This document shows positions 17,428-27,126 of a stretch of 34,887 bases of DNA, piece by piece; the first letter of the stretch is position 1; each line of letters opens with the position of its first letter. Source of the stretch: Oscillospiraceae bacterium (GTDB lineage: Bacteria > Bacillota > Clostridia > Oscillospirales > Oscillospiraceae); the NCBI GenBank assembly GCA_015068155.1, contig SVLC01000019.1:1-34887 (forward strand), given 5' to 3'. The notes beneath the pieces were generated by a model. The model was not told the origin of the DNA. It ran no database searches and saw only the letters and a program-made list of their open reading frames with translations. The translations under genes were made by a program, and so were the position numbers.

Positions 17428-18479
17428 TCCAGGATCACCTTTTCCTCTGCATTGGCAATGATCTGGCCGATGATGTAGCTGTCCTGGCCATTTTCCTTCA
17501 GGATCTGCATAGCCAGTTCCGCCTGGGCAGCCGGCACCACGATGCTCATGCCAACGCCCATGTTATAGGTATTGAACATATCCCGCTCCGGCACATTGCC
17601 AAACTTGGCGATCAGATCGAAGATGGGCAGCACCTTGACGGCGGCCTTGTGGATCCTGGCGCAGAGGCCATCGGGGATGGAACGGGGAATATTTTCGTAG
17701 AAGCCGCCGCCGGTGATGTGGGAAATACCCTTCACATCCACCTTTTCCAGCAGCGCCAGCACCGGCTTGACATAGATGCGGGTGGGCACCAGCAGCGCTT
17801 CGGCAATGGTCTTGCCCCCCAGTTCTTCTCTGGGTTCATACAGCAGCGGATCGTTGTTGTCGATGTTGAACACCTTGCGGCACAGGCTGAAGCCATTACT
17901 ATGGATGCCGGTGGAAGGCAGGGCGATGACCACATCCCCTTCTGCCATGCGGGTGTTGTCGATGATCTTTTTCTTGTCCACGATGCCTACGGCAAAGCCG
18001 GCCAGGTCATAGTCCTCCACAGGCATCAAGCCGGGATGCTCTGCGGTTTCGCCGCCAATCAGCGCAGCGCCGGACTGGACGCAGCCTTCGGCCACGCCGC
18101 CGACAATGGTGGCGATCTTCTCGGGAACATTCTTGCCGCAGGCGATATAGTCCAGGAAGAACAGGGGCTTTGCGCCTACGCAAATGATGTCATTGACACA
18201 CATTGCCACGGCGTCAATACCGATGGTATCGTGCTTGTCCATCAAAATAGCCAGCTTCACCTTGGTGCCGCAGCCATCGGTGCCGGAGACCAGCACCGGC
18301 TCTTCCATGCCGGCAATAGGCAGACCAAAGCAGCCGCCGAAACCGCCCACATCATCCAGGCAGCCTTCGTTACGGGTACGGGCAACATGCTTCTTCATCA
18401 GTTCCACGGCCTTATAGCCGGCGGTGATATCCACGCCCGCGGCGGCATAGGAAGCAGAATGGGAATTCTTGTGATCCAT
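17424..18479 (-). CDS. purM: Phosphoribosylformylglycinamidine cyclo-ligase
   Basis: [62 protein letters not shown]. Confidence 0.97.
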   Translation of the reverse strand: MDHKNSHSASYAAAGVDITAGYKAVELMKKHVARTRNEGCLDDVGGFGGCFGLPIAGMEEPVLVSGTDGCGTKVKLAILMDKHDTIGIDAVAMCVNDIICVGAKPLFFLDYIACGKNVPEKIATIVGGVAEGCVQSGAALIGGETAEHPGLMPVEDYDLAGFAVGIVDKKKIIDNTRMAEGDVVIALPSTGIHSNGFSLCRKVFNIDNNDPLLYEPREELGGKTIAEALLVPTRIYVKPVLALLEKVDVKGISHITGGGFYENIPRSIPDGLCARIHKAAVKVLPIFDLIAKFGNVPERDMFNTYNMGVGMSIVVPAAQAELAMQILKENGQDSYIIGQIIANAEEKVILE

Positions 18480-18571
18480 GATTATGTAGCTCCTTTTTCA
18501 GAAGTTTTTAATTGGTAAATCAGCGGCGCGGCCATGCTTGGCCCCGCAGGGAGGGATGCCAGGGGGCTTAC

Positions 18572-19993
18572 TTATTCCTTGCCGTTCCAGCAGTAGGTAC
18601 AGACCTTTTCCGGGTCGATACCGATAGCCTCCAGCACACCGTCCAGGCTCTGATAGCCCAGGGAATCAAAGCCAAACTTCCGGCAGATGGTCCTCAGCAG
18701 GCATTGGCCGCGCTGGGTCTTGCCGTCGGCATATTCTTCGATATGTTTTTGACCCTCGTCGCCCTCCAGCTCCTGAATGACCCGGCGGGCCAGCAGGTCC
18801 ATATCGGAATTGCCCCGGGAGAAATTCAGGTATTTGCAGCTATACATGATGGGCGGGCAGGCAGAGCGCATATGCACTTCCTTGGCGCCGCTTTCATAGA
18901 GGAAATCCACCGTAGCCTGCAGCTGCGTACCACGGACGATGGAATCGTCCACCAGCAGCAGTTTCTTGCCCTGGATCAGCTCCGGCACCGGGATCTGCTT
19001 CTTTTCCGCCACCTGACTGCGGATACGCTGATCGCTGGGGGTAAAGGACCGGCTCCAGGTGGGGGTGTATTTTACATAGGGGCGGGCAAAGGGAGCGTAG
19101 GACTTGTTGGAATAGCCGATGGCATGGGGGATGCCGGAATCCGGCACGCCTGCCACATAATCCACCTCCGGATGGGTGCCGGCAGCCATTTCGTCCCGGG
19201 CCATGATCTGGCCGTTGCGATAACGCATAACCTCCACATTGACGCCCTCATAATTGGAGTTAGGATAGCCATAGTAGGTCCACAAAAAGCCGCAGATCTT
19301 CATCTTGTCGCCGGCAGGCGCCAAATTCTCCACGCCGCTGGCAGTGACCCGGACGATTTCCCGGGGACCCAGCTCATAGTGATCCTGATAACCCAGCTTG
19401 TGATATGCGAAGGACTCAAAGGACACGCAACAGCCATAGGCATTGCGGCCCACATGGATCGGCAAACGGCCCACCTTATCCCGGGCCGCAATGATCTCGT
19501 CCTTCTCCGTCAGGATCAGCAGCGTCAGAGAGCCGTCGATCATCTCCTGAGCGTGGAGGATGCCGGATACCAGATCATCCTTCTGATTGATCAGCGCCGC
19601 AGCCAGTTCGGTGGCATTGACCTGGCCGTTGGACATAGCCATAAACTGATGGCCATGATCGGAAAAGTACCGGTCGATCAGTTCTTCGGTGTTGTTGATG
19701 ATACCCACCGTGGTGATGGCAAACAAGCCCAGGTGCGACCGCACCAGCAGCGGCTGGGGATCGGTGTCGGAAATGCAGCCGATACCGCTGCAGCCATGGA
19801 ATTTTGGAATATCACCTTCGAATTTGGTGCGGAACGGCGTATTTTCAATGTTGTGGATCTGGCGTTGGAAACCATCCACGTCATGCATGATCATACCGCC
19901 CCGCTTGGTGCCCAAGTGGGAATGGTAATCCACGCCAAAGAACACATCCATGGTCACATCGCGCCGGCCGACGGCGCCAAAAAAACCGCCCAT
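18572..19993 (-). CDS. purF: Amidophosphoribosyltransferase-like protein lacking the N-terminal nucleophile Cys
   Basis: PRPP motif KKLLLVDDSIVRGTQ, PDSGIPHAIGY, Cys-rich C-terminus; N-terminus MGGFFGAVGRRDV; RBS gggagg upstream supports this start. Confidence 0.9.
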   Translation of the reverse strand: MGGFFGAVGRRDVTMDVFFGVDYHSHLGTKRGGMIMHDVDGFQRQIHNIENTPFRTKFEGDIPKFHGCSGIGCISDTDPQPLLVRSHLGLFAITTVGIINNTEELIDRYFSDHGHQFMAMSNGQVNATELAAALINQKDDLVSGILHAQEMIDGSLTLLILTEKDEIIAARDKVGRLPIHVGRNAYGCCVSFESFAYHKLGYQDHYELGPREIVRVTASGVENLAPAGDKMKICGFLWTYYGYPNSNYEGVNVEVMRYRNGQIMARDEMAAGTHPEVDYVAGVPDSGIPHAIGYSNKSYAPFARPYVKYTPTWSRSFTPSDQRIRSQVAEKKQIPVPELIQGKKLLLVDDSIVRGTQLQATVDFLYESGAKEVHMRSACPPIMYSCKYLNFSRGNSDMDLLARRVIQELEGDEGQKHIEEYADGKTQRGQCLLRTICRKFGFDSLGYQSLDGVLEAIGIDPEKVCTYCWNGKE

Positions 19994-20063
19994 GTTGTTT
20001 TCCTCCCAGAATAAGAAATAAAAGTATCAGACGGCGTAAGCCGTTTCCTGTATCAAGTCTTCT

Positions 20064-20753
20064 TTAGGCGAAGAACAGCTTGTTCAGGGTCATGGGATCG
20101 ATATACTTACCGTCCTTATACACCCGCATATTGCCGGAAGCCACTTCGTCGATAAGCATCACGTTGCCCTGAGGATCATAGCCAAATTCGAACTTGATGT
20201 CGTACAGTTCCAGACCCTTCTCAGCCAGATCGTCAGCAACGATCTTGGTGATGGCCTGGGTCTGCGCCTTCAGGGACTCATATTGCTCAGCGGTCATAAC
20301 GCCCAGATCCACCAGGCCGTCCTTGGTGACCAGAGGATCACCCAGCGCGTCGTTCTTGAAGGTGGTCTCCACATAGTAAGGCAGGGGCTGGCCCTCGGTG
20401 CAGTAATCATTGTAGCGGCGGAAGAAGGAACCAACCGCTCTGCGGCGGCAGATCACTTCCAGGCCCTTGCCGAAGACCTTGGCGGGCAGCACTTCCATGG
20501 TGGTGTTCTGCAGATCGGCAGAAACATAATGGGTGCGGATGCCGGCGGCATTGATCTTCTCGAAGTAGTAAATGGACATACGCAGGTTCACATCGCCCAC
20601 GCCTTCAATGGTCAGGCCAACGGAGTTCTCACCGGGATCGAACACGCCGTCCTTGCCGGTGCAGTCATCCTTGAACAGCAGCAGGCAGTTGCCGTTTTCC
20701 AGGGCGTAAACATTCTTGGTCTTACCGGTGTACAGAAGCTTCAGGTTTTTCAT
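20064..20753 (-). CDS. purC: SAICAR synthetase
   Basis: [49 protein letters not shown]. Confidence 0.96.
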   Translation of the reverse strand: MKNLKLLYTGKTKNVYALENGNCLLLFKDDCTGKDGVFDPGENSVGLTIEGVGDVNLRMSIYYFEKINAAGIRTHYVSADLQNTTMEVLPAKVFGKGLEVICRRRAVGSFFRRYNDYCTEGQPLPYYVETTFKNDALGDPLVTKDGLVDLGVMTAEQYESLKAQTQAITKIVADDLAEKGLELYDIKFEFGYDPQGNVMLIDEVASGNMRVYKDGKYIDPMTLNKLFFA

Positions 20754-20808
20754 AATTAAATACCTCTTTCGTATAGAATTTATATTGTTTTATTTTGTAA
20801 GGAACGAT

Positions 20809-21291
20809 TTATTGCAGCGCGGCATCCTTTTCCAGCACCTTTTCGGCATCGGCGGCCCGCTTGGCATCCAGCTTTTCCGCAAGGGATGCATCCTCTACCG
20901 CCAAAATCTGGATAGAAAGCAAAGCGGCATTGACCGCGCCGTCTACCGCTACGGTGGCTACGGGAATTCCGGAGGGCATCTGAACAGTAGAAAGCAGGGC
21001 ATCAATGCCGTTGGAGAATGTGGTGGACTTCATGGGAATGCCGATCACCGGCAGGGTGGTATTGGCCGCCAGCGCGCCGGCCAGGTGTGCAGCCATACCC
21101 GCTGCGGCGATGATCACGCCGAAGCCGTTATTGCGGGCATTCAGGGCAAAATCCCGGGCCTGCACAGGGGTGCGGTGGGCCGAATAGACGTGCATTTCGT
21201 AGGGCACGCCAAAGCTCTGCAGCGTATCTGCCGCTTTGCGCACCACAGGCAAATCGGAATCGGAGCCCATGATGATAGCAACTTTCTTCAT
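20809..21291 (-). CDS. purE: N5-CAIR mutase (PurE catalytic subunit)
   Basis: VAIIMGSDSDLPVVRKAADTL; VYSAHRTPVQ; IIAAAGMAAHLAGALAANTTLPVIGIPM. Confidence 0.97.
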   Translation of the reverse strand: MKKVAIIMGSDSDLPVVRKAADTLQSFGVPYEMHVYSAHRTPVQARDFALNARNNGFGVIIAAAGMAAHLAGALAANTTLPVIGIPMKSTTFSNGIDALLSTVQMPSGIPVATVAVDGAVNAALLSIQILAVEDASLAEKLDAKRAADAEKVLEKDAALQ

Positions 21292-21339
21292 TAAAAAACC
21301 TCCACATGAATGATTTTTTCATAATCCTGCCGACACAAA

Positions 21340-21377
21340 GCAAAAGGCATACTCCGCCTGTAAAGGAGAAGTATGCC
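21340..21377 (-). terminator. Intrinsic terminator, expression platform of the ZTP riboswitch
   Basis: Minus strand GGCATACTTCTCC-tttaca-GGCGGAGTATGCC followed by TTTTGC; its 5' arm overlaps the 3' end of the aptamer (GGGCA). Confidence 0.8.
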
Positions 21378-21442
21378 CAGACGGTCGGCCAAATGCATCC
21401 TCTGCTCCGTGTGGTGCTCCACTAAACCGTCAGTCGCAGAGG
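21374..21442 (-). promoter_or_regulatory. ZTP/ZMP riboswitch (pfl motif) aptamer
   Basis: Minus strand CCTCTGC-GACTGACGG...GCAGAGG (P1), then ATTTGGCCGACCGTCTGGGCA, matching the pfl 3' consensus; upstream of purE. Confidence 0.85.
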
Positions 21443-21462
21443 CGCTATGCAAATACACATTT

Positions 21463-21491
21463 ATTCTACCAAAAACCTTGGTTTTCGTCAA
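21463..21491 (-). promoter_or_regulatory. Promoter of the purine operon
   Basis: Minus strand TTGACG - 17 bp - TAGAAT immediately upstream of the riboswitch. Confidence 0.8.
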
Positions 21492-21511
21492 CTAGAGAAA
21501 GTAAAAGAAAA

Positions 21512-21636
21512 GAAAAATTTTTAAAGAAAGCGGCGTCCTCTTCTCCTGCAACGCGCAGGCATGGCCGTGGCTTACAGGCCGCAACGCCTGCGTGGGAGCT
21601 TCCGGGTGATCCCTACCTCCGCTGTCGCTGCCGCAG
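21512..21636 (-). ncRNA. Candidate structured non-coding RNA (possibly 6S-like; identity unproven)
   Basis: Minus strand extended -10 TGATAAAAT, then GCGGC...GCCGC closing stem, inner CGCAGGC...GCCTGCG and GGCC...GGCC stems, ending in a U-rich tract; no plausible CDS. Confidence 0.4.
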
Positions 21637-21656
21637 ATGATTTTATCATTGTCCGC

Positions 21657-21697
21657 CAAAAGGGGCTGCCTCACTTTTTGTAAGACAGCCCCTTTTT
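21657..21697. terminator. Bidirectional intrinsic terminator after the GH3 gene
   Basis: AAAAGGGGCTGCCT-cactttttgtaag-ACAGCCCCTTTTT. Confidence 0.85.
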
Positions 21698-21698
21698 A

Positions 21699-24152
21699 TC
21701 AGCTTCTGTATTCTCTTTGGATCTGGCTGTCCAAAATAGCCTTCAGCACATTGCCGCAGCAGCGCATCAGATCTTTTTTTGTCAGCTTGCCGGTCCGCAG
21801 GCCCAGCAGGATCTGCTGCTTGTTCAGGAACATACCGGGCATGATCAGATCGTTGCCCGCCGCCATGCATACTGCGTTGTCGCCCTGGCCGGGATTGGTG
21901 GAGAACCAATCGGTCATCACCACGCCGTCAAAGCCCCATTCGTTACGCAGCACCTTGGTGCAAAGGTCGTGGCTATTGGGGGTATACACGCCGTTAAGCT
22001 TGTTGTAAGAAGTCATCACCGACTTGGCGCCGGCCTTCACCGCCATGCCAAAGCCTTTCAGATAGATTTCCCGCAGCGCCCGTTCGGACACATTGCTGCT
22101 GACATGGGTGCGGTTATCCTCCTGGTTGTTGCAGGCGAAATGCTTGACGGTGACATAGAAGCCCTTCTCCTGCTGGACGCCCCGGGTGATGGCCGCAGCC
22201 ATGGCGCCGGTGAGATAGGGATCTTCGGAGAAATACTCAAAATTCCGGCCGCAGAGGGGATTTCTGTGGATATTCATGGCCGGGGCCAGCCAGAAGCTGC
22301 AGCCGAATTCCTTCATCTCCCGATAAATGGCATCGCCGAAGCGCTCCATCAGCTGCTTATTCCAGGTCTGGGCCATGCAGTTGGTGGCCGGGAAAGCCGT
22401 GGTGAACTGATACAGCGGCACTTCCCTGTTCACATCGCCGGTCATCAGCTTCTTCACCGGGGCGGGGATGTACTCATACACGCTCATCGCCATTTCCACC
22501 GGCTTCACAGCGCCGCTTTTATTAACGGTGGCCCGGCTCATGATCCGCAGGCCGGCAGGTCCGTCGCACAGCGCCACATTGGCAAGACCCTTATCCCAGA
22601 ATTTGCTGGTGGTAACGCCCACCGCGCCGGGCAGATGGAAGGCATGCCGATTTTTCAGTTGGCCGACGCCTACCACGATATCCACCATATCCGGCACCGT
22701 CAGCCGCTTCAGCCACTGCCGCACCCGCACATCCCGGCAAATATCCGGATCTTGATATGTATGGAACCGGGTTTGGAAAAGAGTCACATCCACCCGGCGG
22801 CGGATCGCATCCTTCAGATCCTCCGCTTCTCTTGCGGGGGCTTGCAGTTCCTCCAAGGGCTGCTGCAGCGGGCAGATATGCTGATGTTTGGACACTGCCA
22901 CATCCGCAGGCAATTCCACCACACCGGCCACTGCCGTATTCCGGCTGGAATTGCCCAGCCGCAGCACATAATCGCCCTTTTCCAGCAGGAAGCAGCCATC
23001 CGCTTCCCGATAGCTGGCGATCTGGCCCAGATCAAAGGACAGCGTCAGCACCTGGCTTTCGCCGGGCGCCAGCAGCGCCGTCTTTTCAAACGCCGCCAGC
23101 TGCTGGTACTCCTTGTGGAGCTGACCCGCGGGAGCGGACACATACAGCTGTACCACTTCCTTGCCGGCAAATCGGTTGCCCACATTGGTCACCGCGGCCC
23201 GCACCGTCACTTCCTTGCCGTCCACCTGCACATCGGCACATTCGATGGCAAAATCCGTGTAGCTCAGGCCAAAGCCAAAGGGATAGGCAGGCGCTACACC
23301 AAAGGAATCAAAATAGCGGTAACCCACATAGATACCCTCTTGATAGTTTTCCTGCTTCAGATCGCCGTTGAGCTTGCCGTATTCCATGGCAAAGGGAATA
23401 TCGGTGTACTGCTTTGCCCAGGTGTCGGTGAGCTTGCCGGAGGGGGTCACCGCGCCGCTGAGGATATCCGCCACGGCGCTGCCGCCTTCGGTACCGGGCT
23501 GGCAGATGTACAAAACCGCGTTGATGCCGGGGATCTCCTCCAGGAAGCCCATATCCAGGGCGGCGCCGCAGTTGATCACCAACACAAATTTCGCATAATG
23601 GGAGGCGCAGAAGGCGATGGCCGCCTTTTCCTCCTCGGTAAGATAATAATCTCCGGGTTCGATCTTCCGGTCGCCGCCCTCGCCGGCCTGGCGGCTGAGG
23701 ACATACACGCAGCTGTCGGTATCCACCACGTCGGTAATTGCCGGGCCAACGGGTATCCGGAAATTATCAAACAGCATGTCCATAATGGAGCTGACCTTCA
23801 AAAAATTCAGCCGTTTTTTCTTTTCCTCCCGATATGCGGCATGGGCTTTGGCATAAAATTCCTCGTAATCCTCGATCCACTGGCTGGACAGGATCTCAAA
23901 TCCCCGGCTTACCATGCCCTCTTCCACGGAAACGGAATGCCGCTCGTTGACCTCACCGGAGCCGGTGCCGCCCTTGATGGTCCGCCGGGCGCCGGGGCCG
24001 TAAAGGGCCACCCGCTTGGTGGCAAACGGCAGCGCGCCGTCATTTTTCAGCAGCACAATACCCTCGCAAGCCGCCTCATAGGCCACCTTGCGATTATCCA
24101 GTTCCCGCTGATTCTCCTCATCGGTCAAATGAGCCCGTGTTAAGAATTCCAT
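21699..24152 (-). CDS. Glycoside hydrolase family 3 beta-glucosidase with swapped domain order
   Basis: EGIVLLKNDGALPF sandwich domain and FnIII-like segment first, then TIM barrel with TVKHFACNNQEDNR and GVVMTDWF; start moved to ATG 24152 with GGAGG 7 nt upstream. Confidence 0.93.
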   Translation of the reverse strand: MEFLTRAHLTDEENQRELDNRKVAYEAACEGIVLLKNDGALPFATKRVALYGPGARRTIKGGTGSGEVNERHSVSVEEGMVSRGFEILSSQWIEDYEEFYAKAHAAYREEKKKRLNFLKVSSIMDMLFDNFRIPVGPAITDVVDTDSCVYVLSRQAGEGGDRKIEPGDYYLTEEEKAAIAFCASHYAKFVLVINCGAALDMGFLEEIPGINAVLYICQPGTEGGSAVADILSGAVTPSGKLTDTWAKQYTDIPFAMEYGKLNGDLKQENYQEGIYVGYRYFDSFGVAPAYPFGFGLSYTDFAIECADVQVDGKEVTVRAAVTNVGNRFAGKEVVQLYVSAPAGQLHKEYQQLAAFEKTALLAPGESQVLTLSFDLGQIASYREADGCFLLEKGDYVLRLGNSSRNTAVAGVVELPADVAVSKHQHICPLQQPLEELQAPAREAEDLKDAIRRRVDVTLFQTRFHTYQDPDICRDVRVRQWLKRLTVPDMVDIVVGVGQLKNRHAFHLPGAVGVTTSKFWDKGLANVALCDGPAGLRIMSRATVNKSGAVKPVEMAMSVYEYIPAPVKKLMTGDVNREVPLYQFTTAFPATNCMAQTWNKQLMERFGDAIYREMKEFGCSFWLAPAMNIHRNPLCGRNFEYFSEDPYLTGAMAAAITRGVQQEKGFYVTVKHFACNNQEDNRTHVSSNVSERALREIYLKGFGMAVKAGAKSVMTSYNKLNGVYTPNSHDLCTKVLRNEWGFDGVVMTDWFSTNPGQGDNAVCMAAGNDLIMPGMFLNKQQILLGLRTGKLTKKDLMRCCGNVLKAILDSQIQREYRS

Positions 24153-24234
24153 ATCCATACCTCCGCATTTTTCTTTTACTATACCATAGCTTCCCAAAAA
24201 AGAAAAGGATTTTTTCGGTCCGCGGTTTTTCCCT

Positions 24235-24262
24235 AAAAAAAGCCGCGGTCACCCGCGGCTTT
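24235..24262 (-). terminator. Intrinsic terminator
   Basis: AGCCGCGG-tca-CCCGCGGCT followed by a T-run on the minus strand. Confidence 0.8.
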
Positions 24263-24264
24263 CG

Positions 24265-25089
24265 TTACATGGTCTTTTGATAATTTTCCAAATCCTGCTC
24301 TGTCCGGTACGCCGGATGGCCGGGGTGGATGCCAACCATACCCTGCAAAATGTGATAGGCATCGGCATGGAGCTTTCGGGTAGCCTCCATCACCGAAAGG
24401 CTCTTATCCGGCAGCATGGGATCACCAATGTGCAGATCCACCAGCGGGCTTTTGCCCAGCAGCTTCCAAAGGCCCTTCCGGGGTCGGAACGAGAAGGCGA
24501 TGGGCAGCACCGGACGGTCATACTGCACCGCATACTTAAACACCGCCTTCTTCAGCGGGCGAATATCGGGATAATAGAACCACATACTGCCTTCCGGAAA
24601 GAAATGCAGCCACTTCCCGGTTTCCAGCACTTCTTCCATGGCGTGCTTAAAGGAAACCATAGACCGCATGCTGTGGGTGGGGATGGGAATGCCGCCGGCC
24701 ATGCGGATCAGCGGCCCGTTAGGACCTTCCAAATTCGTCTTCCAGGCAGGAAAATAGCCCAGTTTCGGCCGCATCGCCACCATAATGCAGATGAAATCCC
24801 ACATAAAAACATGGTTGGAAACAGTAATCAGGCCATTTTCAAACAAAGCTTTATGCTGCTTCAGCTTCTTTCTGCCGTGAATATGCAAGCCATGCCGGGC
24901 ATACATCACCAGCGGCAGCACCGTGTATTGACAAAAGTGCAAAAAGCCGCGCTGGATCTTAAACCAAGTACTTTTTTGCAGATAGGGATAGTTTTCGTCC
25001 AGCGGAACATCCCGCAGATGCTTCACATCGATCATGTGCTGATCGCATTTATCGGGATACTGATAAGGCAAATCGTGTCTGTAATACAT
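24265..25089 (-). CDS. PlsC-like lysophospholipid (1-acylglycerol-3-phosphate) acyltransferase family protein
   Basis: NHVFMWDFI (acceptor motif, NHxxxxD), FFPEGSMWFYYPDIRPLKKAVFKYAVQYDRPVLPIAF; ATG 25089 (MYYRHDLPYQ) preceded by agagagg. Confidence 0.85.
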   Translation of the reverse strand: MYYRHDLPYQYPDKCDQHMIDVKHLRDVPLDENYPYLQKSTWFKIQRGFLHFCQYTVLPLVMYARHGLHIHGRKKLKQHKALFENGLITVSNHVFMWDFICIMVAMRPKLGYFPAWKTNLEGPNGPLIRMAGGIPIPTHSMRSMVSFKHAMEEVLETGKWLHFFPEGSMWFYYPDIRPLKKAVFKYAVQYDRPVLPIAFSFRPRKGLWKLLGKSPLVDLHIGDPMLPDKSLSVMEATRKLHADAYHILQGMVGIHPGHPAYRTEQDLENYQKTM

Positions 25090-25225
25090 GGTTTTTCCTC
25101 TCTTTTTATTCCTTTTCACCAGTATAACACATTTTTCGCCCCGGCGCAACAAAAAACAATCCCGACCATCGGGCAATTCTCCATAAGAAAACCGTCCCGG
25201 CCGCATTTACAGCCGGGACGCTTGC

Positions 25226-25585
25226 TCATGATTCCTGTTTTTCCAGTTCAATGCCCACCACGCCATATTGGGCTTGTTTTTCCGGCGAATAATACAGTTC
25301 CATATCCTCCGGCCGGGCATCGGCCACTTCTTCCGGCAAATAACCGCATTTTTCCAGGGGCAAAGCGGAATACAGCACCGCAAAGTTAGGGAAAATATGC
25401 AGCTTTTTCACCGTACAGCGCAGTTGTTCGCCGGTATCCGTGTTGGTAAACACCAGCGTATCCCCGGGCGCGATCAGCTTCCGCTTTTCATCCAGCAGCC
25501 GCAATTCCACAGTTTTCTTTCCCGCCGCAATCATCGCAAAGGGCTGGGGATGCAAATTCATTGCATGGGTCACGAAATCATACAC
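25226..25585 (-). CDS. ASCH-domain protein
   Basis: MNLHPQPFAMIAAGKKTVELRLLDEKRKLIAPGDTLVFTNTDTGEQL. Confidence 0.8.
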   Translation of the reverse strand: MYDFVTHAMNLHPQPFAMIAAGKKTVELRLLDEKRKLIAPGDTLVFTNTDTGEQLRCTVKKLHIFPNFAVLYSALPLEKCGYLPEEVADARPEDMELYYSPEKQAQYGVVGIELEKQES

Positions 25586-25613
25586 ATCCTTTCCAGCTGT
25601 GCCTGACGAATGC

Positions 25614-27116
25614 TTACTTTAACGCAGGCTTTCCGTCCACATACTGCCAGGCATCCTGCCAACGGATCACTGCGGGGCATTCAGAATGCCAGCCGTTATC
25701 CCATTTTTCAGGCTTCGATTCCGCTTCGCAGTAGATGTTTTCCAGCTTCTTACAGCTTTGGAACGCCTTGTCTCCAATCTTCTCCACGGAAGACGGGATC
25801 ACGATTTCGGTCAACTCCTTGCAGCTCCAGAAAACGCCGTAACCCAGCTCCGATACCGTGCCGGGAATGGCGATGCTGCGCAGCGAGGTGCACATCTTAA
25901 ACATTTCCTGGCCCAAAACCGTAATGCCTGCATCCAAATATACATCGGTCAGGCCGGTACAGCCGGCGAATACGCCTTCGCCCACGGTGGTCAGATCGCC
26001 GTAGATCTCCAGATCCTGCAAGGCGTAGCAGTTGGCAAACGCGTTGTCTGCCATGTCGGTAACATTGGCAGGAATGGTGAGCTGTTCAAAAGCGCTGCAA
26101 TTTTCAAAGGCCTGTTCCCCGATCACGGTCACACCCGCGCCGATGGTAATATGCTTCAGGTTGTGACAGGCCTGGAAAGCGGAGGCGCCAATGGCGGTCA
26201 CATTATCATGGATCACAATGCTCTGCAGACCCTCATACCCACAGAACACCCGATCAACCACCGTGGTGACTCCATCCGGAATGACGATATCCGTCAAAAC
26301 CGAACCATTTAGATACAGCGCTTCTGCATCATACAGGGGGTTGTCTTCAAATGTGATCTGACACCAGGCAGTAAGATCAGAGATATACACCTCTTTCAGC
26401 TGATCGCAGCCGCCAAAGGCGTTGACTCCAATATACTGTAAAGTGGTGGGGACGGTTACATTCTGCATACTGTAACAATTGTAAAACGCATTCTGTTCAA
26501 TATGGGTAACACCCTCGGGAATGGTCACGGACTGCAGACTTCTGCACTGAGCAAACGCGTTTTCGCCGATGGCCGTCAGCCCATTGGACAGCACAACCGT
26601 GGACAGCAGGTTGCAGCTGTAAAAGCCCCGCGTGGCCAAATGGGTAATGGAAACCGGCAGAAAAACGGAGGTGATCTCATCGCAGTTGTCAAACGCGCCT
26701 TCCCCGATGGCGATCACCGGAAGTCCGTTATGGACATCCGGAATCACAATGTCGATATCCGTACATGTGCCAATGCCCACAACATGATACGCCGTTGCTT
26801 CCGCATTCAGTTCAAACTCCAGGCCCTCGCTGGGCGAAAGGGTGCTGTAATCCACTTCGCCGCAGACGCTGCATACGCCCCGGACAAAGGTATGGCCCAG
26901 CGCGGCGCCTTCTTCTGCGCCGCATTCTCCGCAGATCCTGGGCGTGTCGCAGGTGGCATCCTGCCACACATGGGTATGCGCGCCCTGAGGCTGGCTGCTG
27001 GAAGATGCGCCGGGTTTATCTGCCTGTTTGCTGGGTTCCTCCTCTGCGCATGCCGTAAACGACAGCAGCAAACACCCCAGCAACAGCAACAAACAAAAAC
27101 CATTTCTTTTTTTCAT
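25614..27116 (-). CDS. BspA-type leucine-rich-repeat lipoprotein
   Basis: Lipobox LSFTAC; multiple LRR_5 units such as IGENAFAQCRSLQSVTIPEGVTHIEQNAFYNC. Confidence 0.92.
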   Translation of the reverse strand: MKKRNGFCLLLLLGCLLLSFTACAEEEPSKQADKPGASSSSQPQGAHTHVWQDATCDTPRICGECGAEEGAALGHTFVRGVCSVCGEVDYSTLSPSEGLEFELNAEATAYHVVGIGTCTDIDIVIPDVHNGLPVIAIGEGAFDNCDEITSVFLPVSITHLATRGFYSCNLLSTVVLSNGLTAIGENAFAQCRSLQSVTIPEGVTHIEQNAFYNCYSMQNVTVPTTLQYIGVNAFGGCDQLKEVYISDLTAWCQITFEDNPLYDAEALYLNGSVLTDIVIPDGVTTVVDRVFCGYEGLQSIVIHDNVTAIGASAFQACHNLKHITIGAGVTVIGEQAFENCSAFEQLTIPANVTDMADNAFANCYALQDLEIYGDLTTVGEGVFAGCTGLTDVYLDAGITVLGQEMFKMCTSLRSIAIPGTVSELGYGVFWSCKELTEIVIPSSVEKIGDKAFQSCKKLENIYCEAESKPEKWDNGWHSECPAVIRWQDAWQYVDGKPALK

Positions 27117-27126
27117 GGGCCCCTCC

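Noticed and set aside
21512-21636. SRP (4.5S) RNA
   Set aside because: Contains CCCGGAAGCTCCC but not the conserved domain IV GGTCAGG..CGGAAGGAAGCAGCC pattern.
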